Source: Phreatobacter sp.
Lineage (GTDB): Bacteria > Pseudomonadota > Alphaproteobacteria > Rhizobiales > Phreatobacteraceae
Length of the DNA: 64,000 nucleotides
NCBI RefSeq assembly: GCF_030691135.1
Contig: NZ_JAUYFA010000005.1
Coordinates: 18,587 to 82,586 of the forward strand
Direction: 5' to 3'
This document shows, in pieces, positions 34,488 through 43,977 of this stretch. Each line of letters begins with the position of its first letter. Position 1 is the stretch's first letter. Below the pieces are notes generated by a model. It saw nothing but the letters and a program-made list of their open reading frames with translations, did not search any database and was not told the DNA's origin. The translations under genes and the position numbers were made by a program.

Positions 34488-35705
34488 ATGGCCGTCGCCG
34501 CGCTCACCCCCGCTTCGGGCTCCTACGTGAAGGACAACGAGGAATTCAACTGGGAAGACCCGCTGAACCTCGACGGTCTGCTGACGGAAGAAGAACGCAT
34601 GGTGCAGGAAACCGCCCGCACCTATTGCCAGGAGAAGCTGCTGCCGCGCGTCACCTCGGCCTTCCTCGACGAGCGCTTCGACCGCGAGATCATGACCGAG
34701 ATGGGCGAGCTCGGCCTGCTCGGCTCGACGCTGCCCGCCGAATATGGCGGCGCCGACCTCGGCTATGTCTCCTACGGCCTCATCGCCCGCGAAGTGGAGC
34801 GGGTCGATTCCGGCTATCGCTCGGCCTGTTCGGTCCAGTCCTCGCTCGTGATGTACCCGATCCATGCCTATGGCTCGGAAGAGCAGCGCAGGAAGTACCT
34901 GCCGAAGCTCGCCTCGGGCGAGTGGGTCGGCTGCTTCGGCCTGACCGAGCCCGATGCCGGTTCGGATCCCGCCGGCATGAAGACCCGCGCGGTCAAGGTC
35001 GACGGCGGCTACATCCTCAAGGGCTCGAAGATGTGGATCACCAATTCGCCCATCTCGGATGTGGCGGTGGTCTGGGCCAAGACCGACGAGGCCATCCGCG
35101 GCTTCATCGTCGAACGCGGCATGAAGGGCTTCACCACCCCGAAGATCGAGGGCAAGGTCAGCCTGCGCGCATCGATCACCGGCGAGATCGTCCTCGACGA
35201 CGTCTTCGTCCCGGCCGAGAACATGCTGCCCAATGCGAAGGGCCTGTCCGGCCCCTTCGGCTGCCTCAACCGCGCCCGCTACGGCATCGCCTGGGGCACC
35301 ATGGGTGCGGCCGAGGATTGCTGGCACCGTGCCCGCCAGTACACGCTCGACCGCAAGCAGTTTGGCCGGCCGCTGGCCGCCACACAGCTGGTGCAGAAGA
35401 AGCTCGCCGACATGCAGACCGAGATCACCCTCGGCCTGCACGGCGTGCTGCGCCTCGGCCGGCTGATGGAGGACCACAACTTCGCGCCCCAGGCCATCTC
35501 GCTGATGAAGCGCAACAATTGCGGCAAGGCGCTCGACATCGCCCGCATGGCCCGCGACATGCACGGCGGCAACGGCATCTCGGCCGAGTATCACGTCATC
35601 CGCCACATGGTGAACCTCGAGACGGTCAACACCTATGAGGGCGCCCACGACGTCCACGCGCTGATCCTCGGCCGCGCCCAGACCGGCATCCAGGCGTTCT
35701 TCTGA
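34488..35705 (+). CDS. gcdH: Glutaryl-CoA dehydrogenase
   Basis: A 405-residue acyl-CoA dehydrogenase whose sequence has the hallmarks of the glutaryl-CoA class: [17 protein letters not shown] at the start, [12 protein letters not shown] (FAD/substrate loop), [10 protein letters not shown], and the catalytic base in [22 protein letters not shown] (Glu about 384). It oxidatively decarboxylates glutaryl-CoA to crotonyl-CoA in lysine, tryptophan and aromatic degradation. Preceded by AAGGA and followed by a clear rho-independent terminator, so it forms a single-gene unit. Confidence 0.95.
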   Translation: MAVAALTPASGSYVKDNEEFNWEDPLNLDGLLTEEERMVQETARTYCQEKLLPRVTSAFLDERFDREIMTEMGELGLLGSTLPAEYGGADLGYVSYGLIAREVERVDSGYRSACSVQSSLVMYPIHAYGSEEQRRKYLPKLASGEWVGCFGLTEPDAGSDPAGMKTRAVKVDGGYILKGSKMWITNSPISDVAVVWAKTDEAIRGFIVERGMKGFTTPKIEGKVSLRASITGEIVLDDVFVPAENMLPNAKGLSGPFGCLNRARYGIAWGTMGAAEDCWHRARQYTLDRKQFGRPLAATQLVQKKLADMQTEITLGLHGVLRLGRLMEDHNFAPQAISLMKRNNCGKALDIARMARDMHGGNGISAEYHVIRHMVNLETVNTYEGAHDVHALILGRAQTGIQAFF

Positions 35706-35732
35706 GCCCTGGCGACCGTATCGTTCACGCAG

Positions 35733-35757
35733 AGCCCGGCCATCGTGCCGGGCTTTT
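35733..35757 (+). terminator. Rho-independent terminator of gcdH
   Basis: AGCCCGGC and GCCGGGCT form an 8-bp stem around a six-base loop, followed directly by a short T-run (TTTTGCTT). It begins 27 bases after the gcdH stop. Confidence 0.85.
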
Positions 35758-35835
35758 GCTTATGGGGCGGCAGCGCACTCACACCCGCCACCTCTGGCGA
35801 TCCGGGTGCCAGAGGAAGGAGCCCGGGAGCGACGG

Positions 35836-35880
35836 GCGCCAGCTTCACCTCTCCCCGGCGGGGAGAGGTGAAGCTGGCGC
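35836..35880. repeat. Dispersed 21-bp palindrome (CTTCACCTCTCCCC family)
   Basis: Perfect inverted repeat with 21-base arms and a three-base centre, built on CTTCACCTCTCCCC / GGGGAGAGGTGAAG. The core recurs at about 57.3 kb, so this is a repeat family. It sits between the gcdH terminator and the cytochrome c gene (a 236-base gap), and it has no U-run, so it is not a normal terminator. Confidence 0.85.
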
Positions 35881-35941
35881 CTCATGCGGAGAACAAGGGG
35901 CGCCTCATGTGGAGATTCGCGGCGATGAGGGCACGTCCCCC

Positions 35942-36304
35942 TCACCTTCTCTGCGGGCGGGCGTTCGGCTCGGTCTGGATCGCCGAGAGATAGGCGACGA
36001 TGGCCGCCGCCCGGTCGGCGGAAAAGGTGAATTCCGGCATGGCGGGATGGCCGGCGGTGAAGCCCTCCGCCAGCGCCTCCTCCAGCACGTCGACCGGGTA
36101 GCGCTTGCTCAGATCGCGGAACAGCGGCGCCCCGGGATAGGGGCTGGCGCCGTCGCGCCCGACGGCGTGGCACAGGGCGCAATGCTGGCGCACCAGCGTC
36201 TCGCCGCGCTGGACGAGGACGCGCTGGCTCTGCGCCGCGGTCTCAGTGGCGACAAGGCCGGCCAGAGCGGCGGCGAGGAGGGTCGGCAGACGGCGGGGGA
36301 GCAT
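35942..36304 (-). CDS. Small c-type cytochrome
   Basis: A 120-residue monoheme cytochrome c with a signal peptide (LPTLLAAALAGLVATETAAQ) for export to the periplasm. The haem-binding motif is CALCH in LVRQHCALCHAVG, and the distal methionine is probably in GHPAMPEFTFS. It shows the G-x-x-L-x-x-x-C start and the terminal AAIVAYLSAIQ helix of class I cytochromes. No oxidase or dehydrogenase is adjacent, so the partner is unknown. The ccm haem-attachment genes it needs are encoded at 51-55 kb. Confidence 0.9.
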   Translation of the reverse strand: MLPRRLPTLLAAALAGLVATETAAQSQRVLVQRGETLVRQHCALCHAVGRDGASPYPGAPLFRDLSKRYPVDVLEEALAEGFTAGHPAMPEFTFSADRAAAIVAYLSAIQTEPNARPQRR

Positions 36305-36371
36305 GGCGGCCTCACGGGATCGGGGATGCCGTCAGGGTCTCATGGGCGCCGCCGCGCGGCCTTGCGGTCGA

Positions 36372-37196
36372 TCAACCCGCCAGACGCACCAGCTCCGTCG
36401 TGAGGGCCGAGCCGGGAACGGCGAAGGGCGCGATGACCGTGAAATGGTTGGCGCCGGGCACGACGATCTCCCGCGCCTCGGCGCCGAGGGCACCCCAGCA
36501 TTCCACCAGCATGCGGGTCTGACGGTGATATTCGCCCGATTCGTCACCGCCGACGACGGCCGTCACCTTCAGGCCCTTCGGCGGCGTCCAGACGAGGGGG
36601 GAGAGGGCGGCGGCCTCACCTGCATCCATGCCCATCGCCCTGTTGACGAAGGTCGGCACCAGCGGCGCGAGGTGGAACAGGCCCGAGATCGGCATGGCCG
36701 CGGTGACGATGTCGGCGGCCTCGCCGATGCGCGGCCAGTCGGCGGCGGCCATGCAGGCGGTGAGGTGACCGCCGGCGGAATGGCCGAAAGGCAGGACGCG
36801 GCGGCCGGTGCGCTCGCGCAACTGCCGGATGCAGGCGATGACATTGTCGACGATGACGGCGAGCTTCACCTCGGGGCAGAGGTCGTAGCTCATCACCGCG
36901 ACGTCGAGGCCATGGGCATTGGCCCCCGCAGCCATGTGGCTGAAGGCGGTCTTGTCGAGCGCCTGCCAGTAGCCGCCGTGGATGAACAGCGCCACCGGCG
37001 CGCCCGGGCGCGGCGCGGCGGCCGGAAACAGGTCGTAACGGTGCCGCTCGCCGGCGCCATAGGCCTGGTCGAGGACGGCATCGGGCCGCGCCGTCCGGAA
37101 GGCGGCGGCATCGGCGGCCCAGCCGGCCATGAGGGCGGGGTGGTCCGGCACCATGGCGCGGTTGTTGTACTGGGCGTCGAGGTCGATGGCGGGCAT
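36372..37196 (-). CDS. Alpha/beta hydrolase, kynurenine formamidase-like
   Basis: 274 residues of the alpha/beta-hydrolase fold. The oxyanion motif HGGYW in ALFIHGGYWQALDK is the form seen in kynurenine formamidases and related esterases, and the nucleophile is in FGHSAGGHL. The acid and histidine are likely in VVGGDESGEYHRQ and PGANHFTVI. It may hydrolyse N-formylkynurenine, which would link to tryptophan breakdown and to the nearby glutaryl-CoA dehydrogenase, but general esterase activity is as likely. It is separated from the cytochrome gene by 67 bases. Confidence 0.82.
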   Translation of the reverse strand: MPAIDLDAQYNNRAMVPDHPALMAGWAADAAAFRTARPDAVLDQAYGAGERHRYDLFPAAAPRPGAPVALFIHGGYWQALDKTAFSHMAAGANAHGLDVAVMSYDLCPEVKLAVIVDNVIACIRQLRERTGRRVLPFGHSAGGHLTACMAAADWPRIGEAADIVTAAMPISGLFHLAPLVPTFVNRAMGMDAGEAAALSPLVWTPPKGLKVTAVVGGDESGEYHRQTRMLVECWGALGAEAREIVVPGANHFTVIAPFAVPGSALTTELVRLAG

Positions 37197-37338
37197 GGCT
37201 GCGGGTCCGGATGGGGCCGGCGCCCAACGGACCCTGCCCGCCGCCCAGCGTCAAGGCCGGCCGATCGGTCGGCGCAGGGCGATTGACCCGCCGCGGAGCA
37301 GGGACTAGGCCTCCCTCTCAGACTCAGAGGTGCCGGCC

Positions 37339-38733
37339 ATGGTCTCCATCAAGCAGAAGGCGGCGCTCGTCTCGATCCTGGTCACGATCGTGCTGACGGC
37401 GGCCAAGGCCGCGGTCGGTTTCACCAGCGGCTCCATCGCGATCCTCGCCGAGGCGGCCCACGGACTGGTCGACACCGCCGCGACCCTGCTGACCTTCTAC
37501 GCCGTGCGCCTGGCCGACAAGCCGGCCGACGACGACCACCAATACGGCCACGGCAAGGTCGAATCGATCGCCGCCCTCGCCGAGACGGCCTTCCTCTTCC
37601 TCGTTTCCGGCATCGTCGTCACCGAGGCCGTCAGGCGGCTGACCGGCGACGGCCATCCCGTCGAGGTCACCCCGATCATGGCAGGGCTGATGGTCGCCGT
37701 CATCGCCGTGGACTACTGGCGCGTGCGGATCCTCGGCCGCCTCGCCCGGGAAACCGGCAGCCATGCGCTCGAATCCGGCGCGCTGCATTTCGCCGCCGAC
37801 ATGGCGGGCTCCGCCGTCGTGCTGGCCGGCCTTTTCTTCGTCTGGATGGGCTATCCCCAGGCCGACGCCGTCGCCGCCATCGGCGTGGCGGTCATCATCT
37901 GCGTGATGAGCTGGAATCTCGGCCGCCGCACCATCGACACGCTGATGGACCGGGCCCCGAAGGGCGCGACCTCGGCCGTCCTCGAGGCGGTCGAAGCGGT
38001 TCCCGGCGTCGTCGCGGTGGAGAGTGTCCGGCTGCGCGAGGTCGGCACCGACACGCTGGCCGAGATCACCGTCAAGGTGAACCGCACGCTGCCGCTGGAA
38101 CGGGTGGCCGAGATCAAGACCGCCATCGGTGCGGCGGCGGCCGGCGCCCATGCCGGAACCGTGCCGACGGTGACCACCGAACCCGTCGCCCTCGACGACG
38201 AGACCGTGATGGAACGCGTCCACCTGACGGCGCGGCGCCATGCGCTGGCGGTCCACCACGTCACGGTGCAGCATCTCGGCGAGCGGCTCTGTGTCGGTCT
38301 CGACCTGGAGGTCGACGGTGCTCTCACCCTCGGCGAGGCGCATGACATCGCCAGCCGGCTGGAAGCGGCCATCGGCGGCGAGCTCGGCACCGATGTGGAG
38401 GTCGAGACCCATATCGAACCCTTGCAGGTGGAGATGCTGGTCGGCAGCGACGCCGCGCCGGCGCAGGTCGCGCAGATGGGCGCGGCGCTGGCGGAGCTCG
38501 CCGCCGCCACCGGCAAGATCACCGATGTCCACAGCGTCAGGGTGCGCGATACGACGCAAGGCCTCGTGGTGACCTATCATTGCCGCGCCGACCCGGCCCT
38601 CACCGTCGAGTCCGTCCATGAGGCGGTCGACACGATCGAGCGCGGCTTCCGCCGCAGCCAGCAGCGGATCATCCGCGTGATCGGCCATACCGAGCCGGTC
38701 CGGACCCTTTCAACGCCGGCACCGGCACCCTAG
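37339..38733 (+). CDS. Cation diffusion facilitator with long C-terminal domain
   Basis: 464 residues from the ATG with GAGG upstream; the GTG three codons earlier is less likely. The membrane part has the CDF metal-site residues, AEAAHGLVDTA (H-x3-D), DDDHQYGHGKVES at the loop, and HFAADMAGS (H-x3-D), with six helices up to about residue 200. It exports divalent metal ions such as Zn, Fe or Mn in exchange for protons. Usual CDF proteins are near 300 residues; here the cytoplasmic part is about 260 residues and seems to contain two or more successive ferredoxin-like domains (DTLAEITVKVNR; GERLCVGLDLEVDG; QGLVVTYHCRAD). Confidence 0.88.
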   Translation: MVSIKQKAALVSILVTIVLTAAKAAVGFTSGSIAILAEAAHGLVDTAATLLTFYAVRLADKPADDDHQYGHGKVESIAALAETAFLFLVSGIVVTEAVRRLTGDGHPVEVTPIMAGLMVAVIAVDYWRVRILGRLARETGSHALESGALHFAADMAGSAVVLAGLFFVWMGYPQADAVAAIGVAVIICVMSWNLGRRTIDTLMDRAPKGATSAVLEAVEAVPGVVAVESVRLREVGTDTLAEITVKVNRTLPLERVAEIKTAIGAAAAGAHAGTVPTVTTEPVALDDETVMERVHLTARRHALAVHHVTVQHLGERLCVGLDLEVDGALTLGEAHDIASRLEAAIGGELGTDVEVETHIEPLQVEMLVGSDAAPAQVAQMGAALAELAAATGKITDVHSVRVRDTTQGLVVTYHCRADPALTVESVHEAVDTIERGFRRSQQRIIRVIGHTEPVRTLSTPAPAP

Positions 38734-38773
38734 TGTCGCGGCGCTCCGGCAGACGGCATTCAAGGATCAGGGC

Positions 38774-41413
38774 ATGCGCAGCGAACAGGCAAAGCCGGTG
38801 AGGCTCTCGGACTACCGCGTCGCCGACCACGTGGTGAAGACCGTGTATCTCGCCATCGTGCTGCACCCGACCGCGACGCGCGTGACCGCCGATCTCGTCG
38901 TCGAGCGCCACCCTCAGGGCCAGGCCGATGCGCCGCTCGTCTTCGACGGCGACGGCCTGACGCTCACCGCCATCGCCGTCGACGGACAGCCGCTGGCGCC
39001 CGAGGCCTATGAGGCGACGGCGGAGCGCCTGGTCATCCACCGCCCGCCGGCCGGTGCCTTCCGCCTCAGGGTCGAGACCGTCATCGATCCCCAGGCCAAT
39101 ACCCAGCTGATGGGCCTCTACCGCTCGTCGGGCACCTGGTGCACCCAGTGCGAGGCCGAGGGTTTCCGCCGCATCACCTATTTTCCCGACCGGCCGGACG
39201 TGCTGGCCGTCTACACGACCCGGATCGAGGCGGAAAAGAAGACGGCGCCGGTCCTCCTCGGCAACGGCAACCTGGTCGAGGCCGGCGACCTGGCCGAAGG
39301 GCGGCACTATGCCGTCTGGCACGACCCGCATCCCAAGCCGAGCTATCTCTTCGCCCTGGTCGGCGGCGATCTCGCCGAGGTGACCGACACGTTCACCACC
39401 GTCTCCGGCCGCGTCGTCAGGCTCGGCATCTTCGTCGAGCACGGCAAGGAGGACCGCTGCGCCTATGCCATGGATGCGCTGAAGCGCTCGATGCGCTGGG
39501 ACGAGGAGGCCTTCGGCTGCGAATATGACCTCGAGGTCTTCAACCTCGTCGCCGTGTCGGACTTCAACATGGGCGCGATGGAGAACAAGGGCCTCAACAT
39601 CTTCAACGACAAATATGTCCTCGCCCTGCCGGACACGGCGACCGACCAGGACTATGCGGCGATCGAGGCCATCATCGCCCACGAGTATTTCCACAACTGG
39701 ACCGGCAACCGCATCACCTGCCGCGACTGGTTCCAGCTCTGCCTGAAGGAAGGCCTGACCGTCTTCCGCGACCAGGAATTCTCCGGCGACATGCGCTCGC
39801 GGGCGGTGAAGCGGATCGCCGACGTGCGGCTCCTCAAGAGCCACCAGTTCGCCGAGGACGCGGGACCGCTGTCGCACCCGGTCAGGCCCGAGATCTATCA
39901 CGAGATCAACAACTTCTACACGGCGACGGTCTACGAGAAGGGGGCGGAGATCATCCGCGCGCTCAAAGTCCTGATCGGCGCCGAGGCGTTCCGCGGCGGC
40001 ATGGACCTCTATCTCGCGCGCCACGACGGCGATGCGGCGACGGTGGAGGATTTCATCGCCTGTTTCGCCGAGGCGAGCCGACGCGACCTGACGCAGTTCT
40101 TCCTCTGGTACCGGCAATCGGGAACGCCGCAGGTCGGCGTCAAAACCCGCCACGACCCGGTCGCCGGCACCTTCACCGTCGACCTCGCGCAGAGCCACCT
40201 GCCGACACCCGGCCAGACCGACAAGCAGCCGATGGTCATTCCGCTGGCCTTCGGTCTGATTGGCCCGGACGGTGCCGAGCGCGCCCTGTTCACCGAGGAG
40301 GGCGAGGCCATGCCCGGGGTGATCGCCCTGGACACCGCCCAGCGCAGCATCACCTTCAGCGGCCACCCGACGCGGCCCGTCCTGTCGATCAACCGCGGCT
40401 TCTCGGCGCCTGTCGTCCTGAAGACCGACCTGACCGCCGCCGATCTCGGCTTCATCGCCCGTCACGACAGCGACGCCTACAACCGCTGGCAGGCGATCCA
40501 GACGCTGGCGACAGAGCATCTGGTGGCGGCCAGCCGCAAGGGCGCTGCATCTGTTGAAAACCAGGGCGCCGAGACCCTCGCCGAAGCCCTTGCCGGTGCC
40601 CTCGCCGAAGCCGAGCGCGACCCCGCCTTCGCAGCCCAGGCCCTGACGCTGCCCTCCGAATCCGACATCGCCCGCGAACTCGGTTCCGACGTCGACCCGG
40701 ACGCGGTCTTCACCGCCCGCAAGGCGCTGCGGCAGGCGGTCGGATCCCGGCTCGATGCAGCGCTCGGCACGGTTCTGGCGCGTTTCGCCACGCCCGGCCC
40801 CTATGCACCCGATGCGGGCTCGGCCGGACGGCGGGCGCTCTGCAACGTCGCCCTCGACCTCTGGGCCTCGGGCGGCGCGGCGGACAGGCTCGCGGCAGTC
40901 GCGGCCCGCCATCGCGACGCCGACAACATGACCGACCGCTTCGCCGCGCTGGCGGTGCTCGCCCAGCATCCGGGGGCGGAGCGCGAGGCGGCGCTCACCG
41001 CCTTCCGCGAGCGCTACCGCGCCGACGCGCTGATCCTCGACAAGTGGCTCGCCCTGCAGGCGGCGATCCCGGAAGCGGGAACGCTGGCGCGGGTCGAGGC
41101 CCTGCTCGCCGACCCGGCCTTCGCCATGACCAATCCCAACCGGCTGCGCGCCCTCGTCGGCAGCTTCGCCAGCGGCAACCAGACCCAGTTCAACCGGCCG
41201 GACGGCGCCGGTTACACCTTCCTCGCCGAGGTCGTCGTCGAGACCGATCCGCGCAACCCGCAGGTCGCGGCCCGCCTGCTGTCCGCCTTCCGCAGCTGGC
41301 GGGCGCTCGAGCCGGGCCGACGGGCGCTGGCCCGTGCGGCACTGGAACATGTCGCCGCGGCCGCGACCTTGTCCGCCGACGTACGCGACATCGTCGCCCG
41401 TTCGCTGGGATGA
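38774..41413 (+). CDS. pepN: Aminopeptidase N (M1 family)
   Basis: An 879-residue M1 metallopeptidase of the E. coli PepN type. The exopeptidase motif is GAMEN in MGAMENKGLNIF, and the zinc site is HEYFH (residues 303-307) with the distal Glu in CLKEGLTVF. The DUF3458 immunoglobulin-like and all-helical C-terminal domains follow, giving the expected full length. It removes N-terminal residues from cytoplasmic peptides. Starts 40 bases after the CDF transporter on the same strand. Confidence 0.97.
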   Translation: MRSEQAKPVRLSDYRVADHVVKTVYLAIVLHPTATRVTADLVVERHPQGQADAPLVFDGDGLTLTAIAVDGQPLAPEAYEATAERLVIHRPPAGAFRLRVETVIDPQANTQLMGLYRSSGTWCTQCEAEGFRRITYFPDRPDVLAVYTTRIEAEKKTAPVLLGNGNLVEAGDLAEGRHYAVWHDPHPKPSYLFALVGGDLAEVTDTFTTVSGRVVRLGIFVEHGKEDRCAYAMDALKRSMRWDEEAFGCEYDLEVFNLVAVSDFNMGAMENKGLNIFNDKYVLALPDTATDQDYAAIEAIIAHEYFHNWTGNRITCRDWFQLCLKEGLTVFRDQEFSGDMRSRAVKRIADVRLLKSHQFAEDAGPLSHPVRPEIYHEINNFYTATVYEKGAEIIRALKVLIGAEAFRGGMDLYLARHDGDAATVEDFIACFAEASRRDLTQFFLWYRQSGTPQVGVKTRHDPVAGTFTVDLAQSHLPTPGQTDKQPMVIPLAFGLIGPDGAERALFTEEGEAMPGVIALDTAQRSITFSGHPTRPVLSINRGFSAPVVLKTDLTAADLGFIARHDSDAYNRWQAIQTLATEHLVAASRKGAASVENQGAETLAEALAGALAEAERDPAFAAQALTLPSESDIARELGSDVDPDAVFTARKALRQAVGSRLDAALGTVLARFATPGPYAPDAGSAGRRALCNVALDLWASGGAADRLAAVAARHRDADNMTDRFAALAVLAQHPGAEREAALTAFRERYRADALILDKWLALQAAIPEAGTLARVEALLADPAFAMTNPNRLRALVGSFASGNQTQFNRPDGAGYTFLAEVVVETDPRNPQVAARLLSAFRSWRALEPGRRALARAALEHVAAAATLSADVRDIVARSLG

Positions 41414-41461
41414 GCCGGGCAAACATTCCTGGCGGCGTTAACCAAATATTTCCCGTGGTGT

Positions 41462-41558
41462 GATTCCCCGACTCTAGACAGCCCTCGTTCAAATCGATTC
41501 TTATGACCGCGATTCGGAGGGGCTGGGGCTCGCATTCCGGACGCCAATTCAGAGATTC
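41462..41558. promoter_or_regulatory. Cluster of five GANTC (CcrM methylation) sites
   Basis: GATTC, GACTC, GATTC, GATTC and GATTC occur within 97 bases directly upstream of the PleC-like kinase start. GANTC is the recognition site of the cell-cycle methylase CcrM and, when methylated, recruits GcrA. Random expectation is well under one site in such a length. A TTAACC half-site, possibly CtrA-related, lies 20 bases further upstream. Confidence 0.6.
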
Positions 41559-41574
41559 GACGGGGGTACCGGCG

Positions 41575-43884
<2,310 letters not shown>

Positions 43885-43977
43885 GGCGGGGCGCCTGCGC
43901 CGCGCAAGTGCGTCCTTCGAGGCTCGCCGCCCCGCGATGCTGACTCATCTGGCTGATGCCGGGCGCCCGAAATCCCC

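Noticed and set aside
35836-35880. Palindrome as a second gcdH terminator
   Set aside because: No U-run on either strand and a true terminator lies 80 bases earlier; better explained as a dispersed repeat.
35756-36403. 215-residue plus-strand ORF through the palindrome and cytochrome c gene
   Set aside because: Runs through a repeat and antisense to a cytochrome with signal peptide and CxxCH.
38669-41422. 917-residue ORF opposite pepN
   Set aside because: Shadow of pepN; no recognisable domains.
41438-41451. CtrA box ahead of the PleC-like kinase
   Set aside because: TTAA-N7-TTTC matches only one half-site well; mentioned in the GANTC entry but not called on its own.
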